From positions 314,127-336,174 of the forward strand of contig KQ482053.1 in NCBI GenBank assembly GCA_001430745.1: 22,048 bases of DNA. The letters run 5' to 3'. This stretch comes from Auxenochlorella pyrenoidosa. Taxonomy: Eukaryota > Chlorophyta > Trebouxiophyceae > Chlorellales > Chlorellaceae. The notes under the pieces are model-generated. The model was not told where the DNA came from, made no database searches, and saw only the letters and a program-made list of their open reading frames with translations. Each line of letters starts with the position of its first letter. Position 1 is the stretch's first letter. The position numbers were made by a program, and so were the translations under genes. Below are positions 17,040 to 22,048 of the stretch, piece after piece.

Positions 17040-20000
17040 TTATGGCGCCACCTCCGCCCGCTGCCGGCCGCCCAGGCCGGGCAGGCCCGGCCGGGCGGGC
17101 GCAGCGCCCTCGTCTGCTCCTCCCGCTGCCGCTGCCGCCGCCGCGTGCTGCTCCCCCGCCGCTGCCGGGCCGGCGTGGTGGGCCAGCCAGCGCTTGACCG
17201 ACTCATAAGTAAACCATGTGACGGCGCTGCCTGTCGACATAGTGGCCACCCTAGCGGTCAGCCCTCGGGTGAACCCGCGCAGGCCCTCCTGAGCATGCAG
17301 CTGGCGGCAGACCTGCGGTGGAGCGGGAGGGCGAGGAGAGAATGCGGGTGCAGGGCGTCGGCTGGCTGGGGAGGCTGAGGGTGAGGCTGGGGGCTCCTGG
17401 GGAGGCGGGCGGGCGCCTGTCCAGGGCTGCACAAACAGTCTGCTGCAGCGGTAATCGTGCAGGGTGCTGTGGTCTTTTCAAGGCGTGCACGAGCCGGGAC
17501 AAGCCCTCACGGCGCCCACCTGCCAGGCCGTCAGCCGCGCCCGCTGCGCCTGCTCCCCAGCCGCCGCCACCGCGCTGCCGCCGCCGCCTCGGTTGGACAG
17601 CACTTGCAGCCGTGTCTTGACGACGTCGATGGGGTGTGTGGCGATAGAGGCGGTGGCGGAGCATGCGGCGGAGCAGAGCGGGAAGCTCCAGATGGGCAGC
17701 ACCTGCTGGGCGGGCAAGACAGAGGCGGCGTGACAAACGAGACTCTCGGGGGTGAGGGGTGGGGATGGGGGGGGGGAGGCCACGAGACTGGCCACAGCTT
17801 GCTGCACAACCTGGCTGAAGAATGCCACCAGCTGCAGGACCTGCACACCACCTAAGCAGAGCTGCACAGCACAGCACAGCACAGCACAGCACAGCACAGC
17901 ACAGCACAGCACACCTGCAGCATCGGCGGGTCGGAGATGACGCGCGCGCCGTCGGGGCCCTGCATCCAACGCACATGGAAGCCAGGTGGGAACACGCAGG
18001 GAGAGGGTGAGAAGGGCAGGCCCAAACCCGAGGCTGGCACGCCCAAACAAGCGGCTGGAGATGCGAGGCAGCCCCTGGAGAGGCGCCGCGAGCTGGCGCG
18101 GCCGAGCGTGGGCGCAGCTGCGCTCGTGACAGCGCGCCAAGCACCTTGGAAGCACCACAACGCCAGGGCGTGCCGTGGGGACTGCCCGCAAACACACGTC
18201 GCCGGCAGCGGGGGGTGGGGCGGCGCGGCGGCGCACCCACCTCGGCCGTCGTCGCGTGCAGGCCCCGCCTGCGCAGCTGCCAGCGGTACACCTGCCGCTT
18301 GCTGGCCTCATAGAGTGGCAGGTAGAGCAAGTTCCAGGGCAGCCACAGGGCGTTCATGGTCAGGAAGCCCTTGAAGAAGCCTGCATGGGTGCGGATGGGG
18401 TGCTGCGGTCGGATGGGTGGGCCCGGTGGTGGTGGTGTAGTGTGGGGGGTGGGGTTGGGGGGGTGGGGGCGGGGGTTGGCATTCATCGATTCTTCAAGTG
18501 CAGCCAAGGTGCAGAGTCGGAGCCGGCGGCCAGCGACGCCGCCCAGAGGTTGCCAGCCAGCCATGCAGGTGTGCCCACGGCGCAGCCCCGCGCTCCCCCT
18601 CACCCGGCACCCCCGCTGCCGCGTACACCTGGCGCACCGCCGCCAGCGGGCCAATCGAGGCGGCCCCCGGCCCTGCCAGCACCGCCTGCGTCTGCACCCG
18701 CTGCTTAATAATGTCGATGGGGCAGAAGGCCACGCCCGCAATGGTCTGCAGGCCGGCAGGCAGGGCGGGCAAGACAGCGCGGGTCCAAGAGCGCAGGGCG
18801 CAGGTCCACCCCGCGATGGTCTGCGAGTGCAGCAGACTAGGACCTGCAGCTGCAGCGTGTGCTTACGCCCAACAGTCTGCGCAGCAGCGGGCCACAAGGC
18901 AGCGCACAGAGCCACTGCTGCAGCCGTGCATGCCGGCTCTGACCTGCGCCACGAGCGCGGCCGTCAGGTCAGAGGCCAGCCCCGCATTCTTAGGCGCCAC
19001 CCGCTTGCCCAGCTCGTAGCCGCTGCACGAGAGAGGCAGCGAGAGGGGGCGGCAGGCAGCACAACGCGTGTCGGGGCCTGTGCGCATAATGACGGCCGCA
19101 CGTCGACAGGCAAGGCCCGGGCTGTGTCCCGTGGCCCCCCGGCACCTGCCTGAATTGGTGCTGTGTGCCCCCCCGGGCCCCACCCGAGGTACGACATGTT
19201 GGCCCCAGCTTACATGCAATTACTCGACCCAAAAGAATGACATGTTGATCCCACCAGAAGTACAATAAGTCAGCCCACCTGAAGTACGACATGCTAGCCC
19301 ATCTAAAACAACAGCCCACCTGGGGTACGACAAGATGGCCCCATCTGAATTGCAATTAGTCGGCCCGCCTGAAGAACAAACAAGTCGGCCCACCTGAAGT
19401 ACGACATGTTGGCCGGGATAACGGTCAGCAAGATGCCGCCAAAGCCGCGATAGAAGCCACGCACCCCCTGCGCCGCGAGGGGTGGCGGAACCCGTTGGGT
19501 GGGTGCAGTGTTTGGTCAGCCGTGGGCACGCGGCTGAGGTGCCGCATGTCGACACAACAGGCCAAGGAGGTAGGTAGGCCAGCATGGGCACAGCAGTGTG
19601 GGCTCGGCTCCTGGCAGGCAGCAGGCTGACGCGCCGGCCACGCGCATGCAGAGCGTAGCGCTCGTGTGGCGCGCCAGGACCCGCCTTAGCGGGCAGAAGG
19701 CAGGGCACATACCCTGGCTGCACGCAGGGGCACGCAGCTGCACGGCGGGCGGCCGGCCCCACCTCGCGCGCCGCGATCTTGGCAAAAGCGTCGGCCGTGC
19801 CGCGGTACAGCACGTCCGCGCCGCCAGAGCCCTGCACCTGCAGCCGGGCCTTGACGGTGTCTGGCGGGTCTGCAGGGGGTGAGCGATGCTTCAGTGTGAG
19901 GCACAAAGACCACATTGCAGGCCCCTGAGCACCACTGAAGACGAGCAGCCAGGGCGGAGGGAGGGTGGGCGGGGCGGCAGAAGCACGCAGACTGTTCAAT

Positions 20001-20154
20001 ACAGAGTGAGAGTGGCTGACCGCCAGATGTGCGAGTTCATGGCAGCGCAACATCGCCAGGGGCACGCACAAGTGACGAGGCGGGAGACGATGGCAGAGGC
20101 GCCGCCAGCGGTGAGCGAGTGCCACACCGGCGGCGGGGGCGCTGCAGTGTCCAT
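17040..20154 (-). CDS. Mitochondrial carrier family (SLC25) protein, 9 exons, substrate unknown
   Basis: Members exchange metabolites across organelle inner membranes using three repeats of two helices, each with PxDxx[KR]. Exons: 20070-20154, 19763-19869, 19394-19467, 18944-19022, 18604-18745, 18241-18380, 17915-17959, 17520-17702, 17040-17312. They total 1128 nt and 375 residues, phases closed. All three signatures are present: YPPDTVKARLQVQ (29-41), CPIDIIKQRVQTQ (123-135) and HPIDVVKTRLQV (247-258). Even-helix stretches also fit: GFYRGFGGILLTVIPANMSYF, GFFKGFLTMNALWLPWNLLY and GFTRGLTARVATMSTGSAVTW. The 45-nt exon 7 (GPDGARVISDPPMLQ) links repeats 2 and 3. The loop after motif 3 and the C-terminus carry Gly/Ala-rich inserts. 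No cleavable presequence is apparent, as is normal for the family. The substrate cannot be assigned from the sequence; mitochondrial location is the default, and a plastid or peroxisomal one is possible. Confidence 0.9.
17863..17913 (+). repeat. (ACAGC)n pentanucleotide microsatellite in a carrier intron
   Basis: About nine to ten uninterrupted copies of a CACAG-type pentamer lie in intron 7 of the carrier gene, immediately after the donor of the small exon 17915-17959 on the minus strand (CAG|GTGTGC, then GTGCTGTGCT repeats). Unit-length change would act very close to that 5' splice site. Confidence 0.9.
19176..19410 (-). repeat. Degenerate ~24-bp minisatellite spanning exon 3 end and intron 3 of the carrier gene
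   Basis: About ten units of roughly 24 bases run on the minus strand from 19410 down to 19176. Typical units contain CATGTCGTACTTCAGGTGGG or an ACTTATTG-type variant, and the two kinds partly alternate, suggesting a ~49-base dimer. The first unit is the 3' end of exon 3 (NMSYF codons) plus the 5' splice site CAG|GTGGGC. The other units are therefore copies of an exon-intron junction. Confidence 0.8.
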
Positions 20155-20559
20155 TGTGGGGAGGCGGTAGGCTGAAAGTAAGATGTAAGCAGATACTAGA
20201 AACTCTGGTGTGGGTGCTCAAGGCCGCCCAGTGAGAGGAACTAAAGACAGCAACCTGGAGGCTGTGCTTGCTGCCAAGAATGGACTGGAGTCGAACAGTG
20301 CAAATTTGATCTCAACCGGATGGCAGCTGCCAGCAATGGGAGGGCACCGGCGGCGTGCTGCGCAAAGTGAGGGGAGCACAGCACCGCACCGAGGCGGGTG
20401 AGCGACCTGGAGACAAGCATTCATTACTGATCTGTTGTTTTTGACCGGCCATAAGTTGCTGCAGGCTCACGCCTGCCGCCGAGAAACCCTTGCGCCTTGC
20501 TGCTCACTCCCGGCACTTCAAACTGTTGCCGCTTTGCTGCACGACCGCCACCTCTCTTG
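20155..20559. other. Divergent promoter region (carrier / OPR-like)
   Basis: About 400 bases separate the divergent start codons of the carrier and the helical-repeat gene. No TATA box or other named element was seen. It should hold both promoters and 5' UTRs. Confidence 0.5.
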
Positions 20560-22048
20560 ATGTCGGCAGCCAGTGGGACGCTGCCCAGCGGCCGTGCACT
20601 GCCGCCGCCGCTGCCGCCTGCCAGCCGCCGGTGCCAGCAGGTGGGTGTTGCCTGCAAAAGCATCGCAGGCGGGCAACTGCCCTGATTGAGGCAGCTGTAT
20701 AGCCCGCACAAGAAAATTCTTGTACGTGCTTTGCGGACACGCAGCCGTTGTCTCTGTCGCCCCATGCAGGCTCACCGCCAGCGGCCGGCAGCGCTGCCCG
20801 AGGCAGCCGCTGCAGCACCAGGAGCAGCAGCAGCAGGCCTTGCAAGCCTGCACTCTCAGCCGAGCGGCACATCATGTCCAGCAGCTGTGGCAGGCCCAGT
20901 CTCGGCACCCCTGCCAGCACGGCTCTTCCACAGACCAGGCTGCACGCCGCGCTCCCGCCGTCTCGCCCCTGCGGTCGCTGCCCACAGTGCAGCAGACGCA
21001 CACGACACAGCCGCAGCTCCCGCCCCATTGCAGACACAATCTGACAAGCAGCAGCAGCAGCACCAGCAGCAGCACCACCACCAGCAGCAGCACGTCAGCG
21101 GGGTGGCGGCTGCAGCAGGCATGCAGGAGCAGGAGCAGCACAGCCCGCTCGAAGCGCCGCGCGCGCAACAGCAGGCAGGCAGCGCCCAGCCGCCAGCTGC
21201 AGGGCCCGGCAAGCAGGGGGGGCAGGAGGAGCACGAGGCAAAGGAGCTGAACAAGGCCATCTGCGCCGCGCAGTCACACAACGACCTGCTGGGCCTGGTG
21301 GGCGCACGTTTGACCGACTTTTCGCTGGTCAACGCCGTCACCGCCTTCCACCGCCTGGCCAAGGTGGGTGCTGCAGCATCCCCGTGCCGTTGGGTGCTGC
21401 TCCAGCACCCGCGTGAAGTTGGGTGCTGGCAGCCGGGCTGGCTGCTGGCTAAATGGCTGCTCGTAGCCGGTTGGGCGTGGCTAGCAGCTGACGTTCCTTC
21501 ACTTCACGTACGCGTCCTTGGTTGGGGCTGGCTCAGGTGCTTGTGGTGCGCCCTTCCTTGTGCTGGATGGTCGCAAGACTCCTGCGCGGTGCTGTCCCCG
21601 ACCTCAATCCCCCTGCTAGCCGCCCCCTCCCGCCCCTGCAGCACTCGTCAGGCCTCCGGGGGGCACAGCAAACAGCTGTCCAGCGGCACCCGGTAACCTT
21701 GGCGCTCAGCACCCGCCTTGAGGGCTTTGCAGGGGGCCTGGATGACCTGCAGGCGGCGCAGGTGCTGTGGGCGCATGCACAGCTGCGGCACGGCAGCAGG
21801 GCGCTGGTGGACAGCCTCTACAGCCGGCTGGGCCAGGCAGTCGTGCCTGGCACCTCCGGCGAGGGGGGCGGCAGCGCCGGCAGCGGCGCGCCCGCCGGCG
21901 CGCGACGGCACTGGCAGCGCCGGACGGGGGGCGCCGCTGCGCCTGCAGAGCCTCAACGCTGTGGTCATGCTGTGCTACGCCCAGGCCAAGCTGGGGCGCC
22001 CGGTGCGCCCCCTGCTGGCGCAGCTCGCGGCCGCGCTGCTGGCGGCGC
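20560..22048 (+). CDS. Helical-repeat (OPR/Tbc2-like) organelle RNA factor, 5' part only
   Basis: Exon model: 20560-20640, 20770-21363, then from 21642 to the window end; the joins are in phase. The start ATG 20560 gives MSAASGTLPSGRALPPPLPP, an Arg/Ser/Ala/Pro-rich leader that may target an organelle. A long low-complexity region follows, with Ala runs and a Gln/His tract (21046-21093). The ordered part begins near ELNKAICAAQSHNDLLGLVG and TDFSLVNAVTAFHRLAK, continuing in exon 3 with VTLALSTRLEGFAGGLDDLQ and AAQVLWAHAQLRHG. This pattern (LN..I.AA....L, then helix pairs with xxVLWAxAxL) resembles octotricopeptide/FASTK-like proteins such as chloroplast Tbc2-type translation factors of algae. 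The later helix LQSLNAVVMLCYAQAKLG is in another frame, so an extra intron (GC donor, 21837-21948) or an indel must exist. The family call rests on pattern only, and the C-terminal RAP domain would lie outside. Confidence 0.6.
21046..21093 (+). repeat. CAG/CAC-rich tract encoding Gln/His run
   Basis: Repeated CAG and CAC codons in exon 2 of the OPR-like gene encode a Gln/His-rich stretch (QQQQHQQQHHHQQQH). It lies in the low-complexity leader before the helical repeats and is probably disordered. Confidence 0.85.

Noticed and set aside
17251..18915. 554-residue minus-strand open frame
   Set aside because: It crosses several exons and introns of the carrier gene in mixed frames; long stop-free stretches are expected at this GC content.
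19176..19410. Regular repeats as a CRISPR array
   Set aside because: Units are degenerate, directly adjacent and without unique spacers, and they lie in a nuclear intron.

Overview
The window looks like nuclear DNA from a green alga, most likely a trebouxiophyte of the Chlorella type. The reasons are its high GC content, genes broken into many short exons by GT-AG and some GC-AG introns, N-termini resembling chloroplast transit peptides, TGTAA-type polyadenylation signals, and chloroplast proteins (PsbQ, a plant-type ferredoxin, zeta-carotene isomerase) encoded by spliced genes. The taxon is inferred from these features, not from any database match.

Layout from left to right: (1) 630-2579, plus strand, psbQ, the 16 kDa subunit of the photosystem II oxygen-evolving complex, in 7 exons. 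(2) 4111-5646, minus strand, an unrecognised coiled-coil protein, 3 exons. (3) 7234-8381, minus strand, a [2Fe-2S] ferredoxin-like protein with a lengthened cluster loop and a C-terminal extension, 4 exons. (4) 9288-12751, plus strand, 15-cis-zeta-carotene isomerase (Z-ISO), 10 exons. (5) 13474-16804, minus strand, a BASS4/SLC10A7-type transporter with a long Ala-rich tail, 8 exons. (6) 17040-20154, minus strand, a mitochondrial-carrier-family protein with all three signature motifs, 9 exons. (7) 20560 to the right edge, plus strand, the start of a large helical-repeat protein resembling algal organelle RNA factors (OPR/Tbc2-like), cut by the window end. The exon chains were built by hand from splice consensus and reading phase. 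The chains of genes 1 and 3-6 close in phase from start to stop, and those proteins are recognisable.

At least four of the seven products are expected or likely to act in the plastid: PsbQ on the lumenal side of photosystem II, ferredoxin in stromal electron transfer, Z-ISO in carotenoid synthesis, and BASS4 in the envelope by family analogy. The carrier probably sits in the mitochondrial inner membrane or another organelle membrane. There is no operon logic. Ferredoxin/Z-ISO and carrier/OPR are divergent pairs. psbQ/coiled-coil and Z-ISO/BASS4 are convergent.

No new multi-gene system was found. The most unusual structure is in the introns. One carrier intron is largely built of about ten degenerate copies of a ~24-bp unit that includes the exon-3 end and its own 5' splice site. 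A BASS4 intron holds a second copy of the start of the following exon. PsbQ's transit peptide is assembled from three exons of 21-28 nt. Several introns appear to use GC instead of GT at the donor.
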